From Paracentrotus lividus (taxonomy: Eukaryota > Echinodermata > Echinoidea > Camarodonta > Echinidae): a stretch of DNA of 64,000 nucleotides. A program made the translations under genes and the position numbers. Below, piece by piece: positions 41,401-54,511 of this stretch. Under the pieces are notes generated by a model. It saw only the letters and a list, made by a program, of their open reading frames with translations, ran no database searches and was not told the DNA's origin. Within the stretch, counting starts at the first letter, position 1. Every line of letters begins with the position of its first letter. The stretch covers positions 22,546,795 through 22,610,794 of the forward strand of contig CALNVZ010002100.1 of assembly GCA_940671915.1 (NCBI GenBank), given 5' to 3'.

Positions 41401-44400
41401 CACGGTGCCATATGAAATCTAGCCAACTCCATAAACAGTAGGTATCAACGCTACCCACTTTCTATTGTACTGCTTTGTTAGGCAAGCAGGAAAATGTGCC
41501 AGATATACAATGTTCCCTACAGTCTTTTTATATGTGGCACTGTGCTCGATCGGGACGTTCACAAGCATCCGCCACCCAGTGAGATACCCTCTATAAGGGT
41601 ACATGTATCTCACATTACAGAATAAAATGCAATGTATTGATACCTACAGAATACAAACAGAATGGACTATTGAGTCTTTCTTTATATGGCACTGTTCAAA
41701 ATCGCCATCTTAGTCAGCGTTGTGTGAATGCAGCTTATTACACATCGTCCATTGAGAGACAGAAGGGTGTTTAATCATATATATTTGATGAAAAAAAAGA
41801 GCAAACTAAATGGGTTTCCATCAGGATTCAAACGCATGACCTCCTGATTAATAGACAGTCTGAGCTATGGAAAGCCACAATTGTGATGTCCGTCCCAGAC
41901 AAACCCTAGTCTAGTATTCAGGAGTTCTTGCGTTCGAGTCCTGATGGAATCCCATTTTCTTTGCTCATTTTTTTGTTTCATATTATATACTTCTGGTCAG
42001 TTTTACCCTTTGTTCAAAATCATATATATTGGACAGAGTTAATGCTCTTCTGTCTCTCAGGGAATCTTAATGTATTTGACTACATATTTCTAATTCATTC
42101 ACACACATCCAACATAAGACCTTTTTGAGGTGCCACATTAGGAAAGAATATATTAATTTGTCAACAGCTCCTCCCCCCCCCCCCCCCCCCATTTTCAGCC
42201 ACAATTTACATTGTACAGTCTGTGTAAAAAAAATCATATGGTACAGTGGGGAAAAATAATTTAGGTGTGAAATCTTTTCAAATAATGTGTGCATGTGTAC
42301 CAAATTAAAGCCAAAAGATTTTCCTTGTTGTGCCATTTGTTCTGTATAATTTGCTTTCGTTAAACAAAAGTTATGCTAAATTTTGTGCGACGAGTAACAA
42401 ATCGAAATTACGCACGTCTATTGTTCCATTATGCGAAACCTACACAAAAGCATGGACGTCGTGCGAAAATTGATTTTTCTTGACTGTAAAAAAACTGGTC
42501 ATATCTCAAAAATTACAGCACCAAATGTGATGAAAAAAATTGCGGAAGAAAGACCGATTATCCTGCTCTATGAAAATGCCAAACAATACCAAGTTCTAAT
42601 TAATATTCATAATATAAAAAATGTTTTCTGACTGTACCATTTTTTTTGACACAGACTGTATATCCCACCATTGCAATTTATCAGCCCCCAACCTTACACA
42701 TTTCCAGGCATAGATTCTGACATTTGAATGTTGTTATTAAGTACATGTATATTTTATGTATTTACATGTATGTGTACAAGAATATATACTCTTCCTTGGC
42801 CCTCTCCTTCTAGATGTACATTGGTTATCACATTTTCAGACATGGATTCCAACATTTCAGTCCTGTTAAGAAAATGTATAATCCAAATATTTCAACTTGT
42901 CATGCAGCCCCTTTCACAATTCACATTTTCAGACACAGATTCTTACATTTCAATCCTGTTCAGAACATCCCACACAATTACATGTGAACTTATGAGAAAA
43001 CACATTTTACAACTTGTCAACCCCTCCCCAATTAACATTTTGTCAAAAGTGGTTTAAAAACAACTAACTTAAATGAAAGTTTTAACTGGGTGCTTTGTTG
43101 TGCTTTATTCTAACAAAAATGAAACATTTTATTTGTAATTTTTTTATTTTCCGATGGGAACATAAACATTTTTGAATGTGTAGGGAATCTTTTCAATTTT
43201 ACAAATATCTCAAATTAGTACATTTATGTCATATAGAGGGTTAAATATGGCATTCTTCTGTTTTTCTTGAATGAAATGAAATTATGAGAAGGATTTTTAT
43301 CATGTCGTCATTCTTTAACATTAAAAAAAAAAAAAAAAGAAAAAAAAAAAAAAAATCAAATTTTCCTTTAAATTGACTGTAGTTTGATAGTAATTTGCAG
43401 TGAAGTAGATACTGTAGAAATACATATTTTCATTTTTATGGAAATGATTCATTTTGTACTTTGTTTTGATGGGGAAGGCATACTTTTGTTCCTGGGCCCA
43501 TAACACAGAGGTTTTCAATCATTAGCAAATTGGCAAGGGTCAATGATAATCATTGTCAGGTGTGCCCTTGACCATTTAAACCAATCAGAATTGTTCTTTC
43601 TAATTGCAATTCAATATTTCAGGAGAAATTTGTATTAAAAAAAATTAATTTAATTTAAAAATTTAATAAATGGTAAAAATAAATCATATGAAAAACACAA
43701 CTCCAACTTGACACACACACACACAAAAATAAACATATTGTAACAATACAAAAAACCTTCCCCAAAAGATGCCGCAAGCTACCACGTGCACTGAAGGAGT
43801 GGCCCGCCTTTAACGATCTTAAGAAGACCATCGACGACTTCAACGAGACCTGCCCGCTTCTGGAGTTGATGACGAACAAGGCGATGAAGCCGCGTCACTG
43901 GCAGCGCATGGCCGATACGACCGGTCACGTGTTTGAGGTGGAGAGCGAGTCCTTCTGTCTGAGGAACATCATGGAGGCACCCCTGCTTCAGAGCAAGGAG
44001 GATATTGAGGTCAGAGTTTAAGATTATTTATTTATTTATTTATTCATTCAGTCATATTTATCGAGGGTGGCCTCATCAGTGATCACAGCACTGTTTTACA
44101 AGAGGGCCCTGCATTGTAAGAAACAATTGAACAAAATCATACATAATAACAAAACATCTTTCAATCAAGTATTATTAAACAAAGAGAAAAAAAAAAAGAC
44201 AACTGTCACAGCAAATCTAGATTATAATCATATAAAATTAGAAACATCAGTTCAATTAATTCTTACAAGGTTAATACCCAGAAGTTGTTTCAATTACGAT
44301 TGCAAATAGTACCGCAGTGGTTATTTTCAAAAATTCAGATTATGATCAAAATGTATGTTTGTACGAAAATTTGGGTTATTAAAATGGATACTCTTAATAT

Positions 44401-47400
44401 TGTGTGAAATTTTGAAAAGTTGCAAATTAAGATTTGTTCAATACTTTCTTGTTCCCTTCATAAATTTGTAGTTGTGAAAAAATAGTAATAATCTGATTAT
44501 ACTAGGATTTATGAAGTGCCTTATCCATGGGGTACAGGACGCTGTGAATCCCTTTCACGTCAAATTTTTAATTTGTGGATATGAGGGGTAGAGGTAGGTT
44601 TTTAAAAAAATTATTATTATTGTTTAAAGAAATTTAATAAGAGAAGTGCTATGACAAGAAATGACAAGATAATGATTTATGAATCAATAGATATTCACAA
44701 TCATTGCAGCACTAGTATAATAAGAGAAAAAGAAAGGTATTGTCACATGATGAACAGCGATACGTAATAATACTATTCCAACTGATACATGTAGCGGTAT
44801 ATCATAAAACCATCACATGTAGTATTAAATTACAATATTTTGCGTCTAAACTTTTGAAATATAAATCTTGAGTGTAACTATTGAAAGGTTATTGGGAGCT
44901 TTGTGTGTTTTATCTAGTCATTTGTAAAGTTACAAATTACACAATGTACTTTACAAACAACTTCAACATGTTCTTGGGTGCTATACTTATCACATTCTTA
45001 ATCATTTGGCACGAGAACTGATTACCGGTCGTTCGTAAAGTCATGCGTGACTTTACAAATGATAGGGTGATACGCTCTCAAGTGATGGGGTGCCAGCGGT
45101 CCCTTGTACTAATTATTTCTTTTGTATGACTTCACAGGACATCTGTATCTCGGCTGTGAAAGAGAAGGACATCGAAGCCAAGTTGAAAGCAACTGTAGCA
45201 GAATGGAGCGCCAGGGACCTGACATTTGGTAACTTCAAGAACCGTGGTGAGCTCCTGCTCCGTGGGGACAACACGACTGAGATCATCGGTATGATGGAGG
45301 ACAGTTTGATGGTGCTTGGATCACTCATGAGCAACAGGTATGGTAGTAGTCAAACCGTTTGGGAAAGTAGTGTTTGTATACAGGGTTTGGTTAGAAACAT
45401 GAACCATGGTGAATTTAGTTTGCTCTGTGGTGACAACACCACTGAGATCATCGGTTATGATGGAGGACAGCTGGTTGGTGTTGGGTTCTCTTATGAGCAA
45501 CAGGTATGGTAGTAGTCAAACTTCTTTTAGGAGTGTAATCTTTGTATTCAAGGGTTTGTTTAGAAAAAAGAACCGGGATGAGCCTATGCTCTGTGGGGAC
45601 AACACCACCGAGATCATTGGTAGGATGAAGGACAGCTTGATGGTGTTGGGTTCTCTTATGAGCAACAGGTATGGTAGTAGTCAAACTTCTTTTAGGAATG
45701 TAATCTTTGTATTCAAGGGTTTGTTTAGAAACATGAACCGGGATGAGCCTATTCTCCGTGGGGACAACACCACCGAGATCATTGGTGTGACGGAAGACGG
45801 CTTGATGGTGTTGGGTTCTCTTATAAGCAACAGGTATGGTAGTAGTCAAACTTCTTTTAGGAGTGTAATCTTGTATTCATGGGTTTGTTTAGAAACATGA
45901 ACAGGGATGAGCCTATGCTCAGTGGGGACAACACCACCGAGATCATCGGTTATGATGAAGGACAACTTGATGGTGTTGGGTTCTCTTATCAGCAACAGGT
46001 ATGGTACATTTTAGTAGTCAAACTTCCAGGAAAACCTTCATAAGAGAGTTATCTTTGTATACAGTTTAGAAACATAAGCCATAGTGAGTTGCTGTTCCTT
46101 ATGGCAGCACCACCTTGAATGGTACATTTATAAAGCAGGCTCTAAATGTCTACTGTTTCCATAGAGCCCTGCGTTTAATGGCATGCATTTTTTTGTCCAG
46201 GCTTCCTAATTAAAATAATCTGCGAACAAAATGCCTGTCGTTTTGGGAACGGTGAACATTTGTAGCCTTGGCTATAATTGTACTTCTTTCGAGAATTCTG
46301 GTCAGTGGGTCCTTCAGTACATTAAAAAACGACTCATCTTTAACTAACTGATCTTGTCCTCAGGTACAATGCTCCATTCAAGAAGAACATCCAGCAATGG
46401 GTGCAGAATCTGTCAAACACCAGTGAGATCATTGAGCAGTGGATGCAGGTTCAGAACCTCTGGGTCTATCTGGAAGCTGTCTTCGTTGGTGGTGACATCG
46501 CCAAACAGCTGCCAAAGGTATCGTATCTCATCAGAAATGATATTTGCCATACACTTAGACTTACATCGTATTCCCTATTTTCTTTTTAATCACTCCTAAT
46601 GTACATGTAGTGTTACATTTTCATTTAGTAATGGCAAAGAGTTTTTGAAACTTGTCAGTCAAAGTAACCTCGAAATCATCTCTCTTCATCTTTTTTGACT
46701 TTTTAATGTACATTCAAGTCTTCTGCATGACTGCCAGGAATAAAAAAAAACAACAACTCACGTCCATGAGCCAAAGTGAGCTACCTACGTACCTACTACC
46801 TGCCCACTGCTTGAGCCAACATGTCCGGTATAAAAAAATGAATATTATATCAGAGATGGAGCTATAATTCCTTGAGAAATACAGGAAGAGGTTCTACGTA
46901 TATCATAGGAATGGAATATTATCATTGTGCTTCTCTGTTTTACAGGAAACCAAACGGTTCGGCAACATTGATGAGATATTATGATTATGCCATAAGCCTT
47001 CTTTCTGTTTAACAAGAAGAATAGTTTATTTTATTAAAACATGGAAGAAGTTAAACTGAATGCCTGAATATAAGAACTAGAACCACACAAGTCCATCTTT
47101 TGGCTAAATTGAGTTAATCATGGGAGGTTGTTGCTCATACACGAGCTCATCTTGTGTACAATTTACAGCACTGAATTATGCCCCAAAATGCCAAAATCAA
47201 TGAAAAACTATCCCAAATCCCCATTGGCTACACACAAAAATCGTTCAGTTTTTGTCAATTTACTGGAAATGAACTTTCATGGACTTTTTTTTCTTATATT
47301 CATACATTCAATTGTAAAAATGGAATATTGTCATCATTCTTCATCTCTGTTCTGCAGGAAGCCAAACGGTTCAGTAACATTGATAAGTCATGGGTGAAGA

Positions 47401-50400
47401 TCATGACCAGAGCCCATGAGGACACCAATGTTGTCCAGTGCTGCGTAGGAGATGAGACCATGGGACAACTCCTGCCACATCTCCTAGAACAGCTGGAACT
47501 CTGCCAGAAATCTCTCACTGGGTAAGATCCTTGTCCTTTATAGCCTCCTTCCATTATCAAAGATGTAGTGATTTCTTGTTCATTCAAGCATCCTGTCCAA
47601 ATAATATTTATCATCTATCATCTATTATCATCTACTGTCTTTGTCATTCCTTAACATATAATTGTATTGATAATTTAATTCAACAAATTAGTTTGACTGT
47701 TGCCTGTTTCTTTGGTAATCATCCATGCATTAATTCTTTTGTTACATCTGCCAGTGCCTAGAGCTAGGATGGGCAACAGTCAAATAAATTTGTTGAATGA
47801 AATTACTGAAATGCAAGCACTATTTCAAATGATCATAACTTTCATTTTTTGGTTGTGATGTCATATGAAAGGGCAAAAATGGACTTTTTAAATATGTAGA
47901 TTTGAAAGAGAATTTCAGATACTGCCCGCTAATCAAATTTTTGGTTTCCTCTCCGCAAATTGCTTTTACTCATTAATGCGTGAGGTATGGGTCACATTGA
48001 TTTAATGAAATGAAAGAGGAGACTATGAGCTTTAAATTGATGGGTCATTTATGAATTTTGATTAAGATTAAGTTATGATAAATTATCAATCGATCTCGGT
48101 TTCGTTTTTTTTTCTTGGACGCACTGTACATATCATATTTGTCAAGGTTTTTCACAACCTTTTGTTGGACACAGATACCTGGAGAAGAAGCGTCTGTTAT
48201 TCCCACGATTCTTCTTCGTGTCGGACCCCGCCCTGCTTGAGATCTTGGGTCAGGCCTCAGACTCCCACACCATCCAAGCCCATCTTCTCAGTATCTTTGA
48301 CAACACCAAGACAGTTAGGTTCCACGAGAAGGACTACGATAGGATCTTGGCTATACAGTCTTCAGAGGGAGAGTCCATTGATGTAAGTATATTTGTAGCT
48401 CTTTGGGTGATAGGTGAGGGAGACTGAACAGAGAGTGAACAGAGATTGGTAGATAAAGAGAAGAAGAGAAAGATTAGGGGAGGACAACAATAGGATTAAC
48501 AACACCAAGACAGTTAGGTTCCACGAGAAGGACTATGATAGGATTCAGGCTGTACAGTCTTCAGAGGGAGAATCCATTGATGTGGGAATATTTGTGTAGG
48601 GGAGCGTTGAAGGGGGAGGGAATAAATGAGAGGAGTAGTAAAGAAAGAGAGAGAGAGAGAGAGTGTGAGTGTGAGAGAGAGAAAGAGAGTGAACACGGAA
48701 TAGGATAATAATAAGATTGAAACATCAAGACAGTTAGGGTCCATGAGAAGGACTATGATAGGATCTTGGCTATACAGTCTTCAGAGGGAGAGTCAAGTTA
48801 TTTCAGTTTATTTATGCAGTGTTATGGGTGATATGGAGGTGTAGTACAATAAATATAAATCACATTTGTATAGTGCTTTTTAAGTATTACAGTTGGGGAG
48901 AGGGAAAAGATCGTGGGAAGAGAGATAGAAGGTAAAATTTCACACTGCACGTATTGTACATAATTTTCATCACTGCCTTACATTAGTTATCAAATCTTAA
49001 ACACGTAAAGTTCTTGAAGCTTTGGTATGTAGAAATGTGTCATGTTGGTATTTTTATGATTAATTGTTTGTTACAGCTTGACAAGCATGTGATGGCATCA
49101 GGAAACGTTGAACTTTGGCTGATGCAGCTGATGGTGATAGCTCAGAGGTCTCTGCATGGTGTAATTAGGACCGCAGCATCCGCTGTTCAGGACTCTAGTC
49201 TCGAGATCATTGAATTCCTCAACTCATATCAAGCACAGGTAAAGACAAAACTTCAAAATAGTTTTTGAAAATGGCTTAAAACATTCACAGATCTTTAATC
49301 GACAAGAGACTCTAGTCTGGAGATCATTGAATTCCTCAACTAATACCAAGCACAGGTAACACAAATTGGGTCCTTAATAAACCTTCAAACTTAATCAAAA
49401 TAGTATATTTCAGGCGGCCATGCTTCAAAAGACCACAAACACCCACAGATCTTTGATTAAGAAGAGACTCTATTCTGGAGATCATTGAATTCCTTAACAC
49501 ATATCAAGCACAAGTAAAACAAATCATTACGATAGTTTATTCGGGAATATCAAACTAAGTGCTGAAAAACTGTGCTTTGTTAATGTTGACAATTCTAACT
49601 GTAATTTTACAGCTTGAAAAACCAATAAATTGTTCATCTCAGAGTTAACTATTTTGAAAATGACTCCAACAATATTCATACATTTTTGTACCAGGTAGGC
49701 TAAGCAAATTATTAGATAGCAAGATTTTTTTTTAATTGGTAATTTTCAAATTCTCTTTTACCTATACCATTATAACTTTGTGTCTTCAGATCGGCCTGCT
49801 TGGTATCCAGATGATTTGGACGAGGGATGCCACGGAAGCTCTTAACAATGCCAAGTACGACCGCAAGGTGATGCAGCAGACTAACAACGGTTTCTTAGAA
49901 CTCTTGAACCTCCTCATCGCTCAGACCACACGCAATCTCACTAAGGTGGAGAGACGCAAGTTTGAGACCTTGATCACCATCCATGTGCATCAGAGGGATA
50001 TCTTCGATGATTTGGTGAGTCTTACGAATATTTGTAGAACTATGATATAAAGAACTAGACCACAAAACTTGAATTTTAAGGTCTAGACGTGGTATTCTTA
50101 TCCAGTATCATCCAATATCATCCTATATTACATAAGGTCTGTACAAGGCACACAAATTTCTGGAAAGTCAAGGAATTTCAAAATGCCTATCCCAGAAGAA
50201 AAATGTCAGGGACTTCATCAATTTCTTCTGAAAAGTCAGAGGGAATCATTTATTCTAAATATTTTTAAGAATCATTATGGTTGACACATAATCTTACTGG
50301 AAACATTATGTAAAATGATTATATACAGTTTTCTGCACTGGGAAGTCATTGAAAAGTAAGGGAATCTTGAAAAGTGCAAGTACTACATTTTTAGATGCTT

Positions 50401-52329
50401 GAAAAGTTGCAAGAAAAAATATTAATTTGTTTGCGATATCTCTTTCAGGTTCGCTTGCACATCAAGTCTGTCGGAGACTTTGAGTGGCTGAAGCAATGCC
50501 GCTTCTACTTCAATGAGGATAATGATAAGATGATTGTCTCCATCTGTGATGTGGATTCCATCTATCAGAATGAGTTCTTGGGATGCACAGAACGTCTTGT
50601 TATTACTCCACTTACTGACAGGTTAGTCGTGGATAGATACTAGAGCGGTGATGATTATAGTGAAGATGATGGGAGGTGGAGGAGGAGAAGAGGGATGAGG
50701 TGACGGCACGGAGAATGGCGATGATGGTGGTGATGATGATTTTGATGATGATGATGATGAGGATAGTGATGGTAATGATGATGATGATGATGAATGATTG
50801 ATGGTGATTATGATGATGATGATAATGATGATGATGATGATGATGATAATTATCATTCCATTCACTGACAGGTATGGATATAGTTATGGGATAAATACTA
50901 GAGGGGTGATGATGGTGGCAGTGATGATAGTAGTGGAGGTGGTTTTTGAGGTGGTGATGATAATAGGAATGGTGATGGTGGTGGTGCTGTTCCTGTTGTT
51001 GGTGGTGATGATGGTAGTGGTTTTGGTAATAGTGATGAAGAGGATGAGGAAAAAGATAATTTGATGATAATGTTGATAATAATGATATTGAGGATGAGGG
51101 TGTTTCTCTTGTGATAAGGATCATGATGATAACATCAAAAGAGATAAAATAAATAACATAATTGTATAGAGCATAGTACATTTCTTCAACTAGAGAAGAT
51201 TCCATACACAAACACGAGTGGTCCATAAATAAATTTCATATATTTATGAAGTCTTCCAATGGTACCATTTTTTACAAGACCTAAAGCACAAATTATTCTG
51301 ATATCTTCTCCCCGTAGATGTTACATCACCCTTTCCCAGGCTCTAGGTATGAGCATGGGTGGAGCACCTGCTGGCCCTGCAGGTACGGGTAAGACAGAGA
51401 CCACCAAGGACATGGGAAGATCCCTCGGCAAGTACGTGGTCGTCTTCAATTGCTCCGATCAGATGGACTATAGAGGGCTGGGACGTATTTACAAAGGTCA
51501 GTTTTTATTTTTTTGTGAAATTCATTTAACTTGTGGGCAAAATGAAGGTATTAAAGTCACATTTAAATGCCTAATAACCGGGGCTTTCTTTAAGAGTTCC
51601 TCATAAAAGAAACACAAGTCAATGAAATTTTTAATGTTGCTTTTACCCCGTTAGAGTCATGCACAACTCTTTGTGAAACGGCTCTATGTGTTACCAAAAG
51701 TTTCCTACTGTGAAGAATAATGTAGGTTATTGTGTTTTTACCAGAATGAACTCATTTTGGATTGCTTTAATTGTGCCTAATGTTGCAATTAGAAGTTGTC
51801 TTTTGGCAGAAGGGAAATGTACGGTTGTCCTCAGAAATTTGCCCAAGAAATCTTCCTAACATTCATCATATTTTTGCTTTGTAACAGGTCTGGCTCAGTC
51901 TGGCTCTTGGGGTTGCTTTGACGAGTTTAACCGCATTGATCTGCCTGTACTCTCCGTGGCTGCTCAGCAGATTGCCATTGTTCTTACAGCCAAGAAGGAG
52001 AGGAAGAAGCAGTTCATCTTTACTGACGGTGATATGGTCGATCTCAATCCAGAGTTTGGTCTCTTCCTGACAATGGTAAGTGCCAAATTAACTAAATGAT
52101 GATTGTGATAATGATGGTGATAATGATGATAATGAAAATGATGATGGTAATTTTGGTGATGATGATGATGGTGGTGATTATGATGATGATGATGATGATA
52201 CTGATAATGATGATGATGATGATAATGACACATATGTGTAATAATGATGAGAATGATGGTGATACTGGTAATAATGATGATAATGATGAAGATGATGATG
52301 ATGATGATGATGAGGATGAGGATAATGAA

Positions 52330-52362
<33 letters not shown>

Positions 52363-54455
52363 GATGATGCTGCTGCTGCTGATGATGATGATGATTCAAT
52401 GTGATGATTTGATGTGATGATGATGATGATGATAATTATAGTGGTTGGGGGGGGGGGGGGGTGATGATTGATATGGGAGAGGGTGATGAAGATGAGATAA
52501 TGATGATGCTGTTTAGGATGATGATCTTCATTTCCTCTTACCCTTCAGAATCCTGGTTACGCTGGTCGCCAGGAGCTGCCAGAGAATCTGAAAATCAACT
52601 TTAGGACTGTGGCAATGATGGTACCTGATCGTCAGATCATCATCCGTGTCAAGCTTGCTAGCTGTGGTTTCATGGATAATATCATCCTGGCTCGCAAATT
52701 CTATACTCTCTATAAGCTGTGTGAGGAACAGCTCACCAAACAGGTTGGATTTTGTTTTTAATTCAAAGTTTGTCTCATTTCTCTTAAAGGGAATCTAGTG
52801 TAGTGGGATGGTGTAGGAAAGATGAAGAGAATGATTGTGAGCTTTCTTGTTATTTTCATGCTATTTGGGAATTATGTCATGATAAAAAGCTCCACAATAA
52901 ATGATTGCTCTTGCCCTAATAGTCATAATATGAAACAAAATATACTCAAAAAGCTGATATGTTTGAGTTTCCAACATTTTGTGTTGCCCTATACATGCAT
53001 TTTGGTGTAAGTACATGTGACTCAAAGCTCAATTGGGTTATTTTCTTATCATTTTAGTGATTCCAAAACCTATTCTTAGCAACTTTAAATTTTCTGAAGT
53101 CCCATCTGCCATGTATGAGCAAAGAGTTTTCTTGGGATGGGAGGCTGGGTTTGCTGGATTTCCAAATTAAACATATTAAAGACAAGTAATTATTCATTTG
53201 TCTCAAACGGCAGAAACACATGCAACTCCTGTGTGAAAAACTGGAGTCAGACAGCTGTGAAAAAATCACAGGCTGCCCTGGTGGCATAAATCCATTTAAA
53301 CATATTCTTCATCATATTTATTACTCTTGTCTACCCCTGTCAGACAACATTTGCCAGTGAAAGACTCTGATGCATGGTAATACAACCAAGAAGTCTTGGT
53401 CACCGCATCCATGATATGACTGCCTTATTGCGATAATGTTTTTTAACTTTTGTACTTTTCTAGGTCCATTATGACTTTGGATTGCGTAACATCCTGTCTG
53501 TTCTGCGAACCCTGGGAGCAGCAAAGAGAGCAAATCCAGACGATAGTGAGAATACCATCGTCATGAGGGTCTTACGAGACATGAACCTCTCTAAATTGGT
53601 CAGTCTGAGTAGTATACTTGATTTTATTTTAGGGTTAGAATATGTAGCTTTCATACTCGTAAGTAGGTAGCATTGAACTATGAAACATTCTTAAACCTGG
53701 TGTATAGTTTTGGTAACAAAAAATGAATCAGCATATTACCAATCCAATATAGTCTCATGTTGTCCACATTGCACTAAAAGATATGTGTGAGAGATCTTGT
53801 GATATTCCTTTCATGATTTCTGGTGAATTTAAATGAAATGTTTGAAAGAAACATAATGTAACGGTTGTTTGAGACCTCTGCTGGGATGGGCGCTCGCCAG
53901 AGCTTCCCGCATGAACGGGCGTAACGATCTGTGTGTATCACGCACACAAGAGTATCCCCATTGGTTTTCCACGTGAACCCTTACACAATGCTGAAATTTG
54001 TCGGGTCACCGAATTTTCCACGTTTTATACTAATGAAATAAACACACTAAAACGAGATTTCAAGTAGTATAATTTTCTTTATTATAGTTATAGGATTCAG
54101 TCTTTCATATTATCTAACTGTGAATCCAAATTAATTTTTTCCTTCTCCCAAAACTATACACCAGCTTTAAATGGTCTAAACTGTATGTCTTCTTTTTATG
54201 CATAGTCTTTTGGGGAATATGGTATATATTTCATTCACCACTTTCATTAAAGAATACATATGGAAATATATTGAACTTTTTTTTTAGAAAAAAAATAAAA
54301 ACAGAGAGAGAGAGAGAGAGAGAGAAAAAAAAGGGACTTTAGTTATGGCATTATATTGGTACATCCAGCAAGTTGATATGAAGGAATTTCAGTTACACAT
54401 AAATATATGAATGGAACATTGAATGATAGTTTTAGAAATGAAATTATTATTATTT

Positions 54456-54511
<56 letters not shown>

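Larger units (their letters stand above)
45338..46017 (+). repeat. Array of four extra copies of the exon 28 3' end
   Basis: The exon end, donor and following AGTAGTCAAAC recur with donors at 45504, 45669, 45834 and 45999, spacing 166, 165, 165, 165 from the true donor at 45338. Copies 3 and 4 (counting exon 28 as 1) keep an open frame, giving a 164-codon frame from 45406 to 45900. Confidence 0.95.

Noticed and set aside
41811-41875. Functional tRNA gene on the minus strand
   Set aside because: D arm is incomplete and no convincing cloverleaf can be drawn; better seen as a SINE relic.
45338-46017. CRISPR-like array of 165-bp periods
   Set aside because: Eukaryotic gene context; the units are copies of exon 28 and its intron, not repeats with unique spacers.
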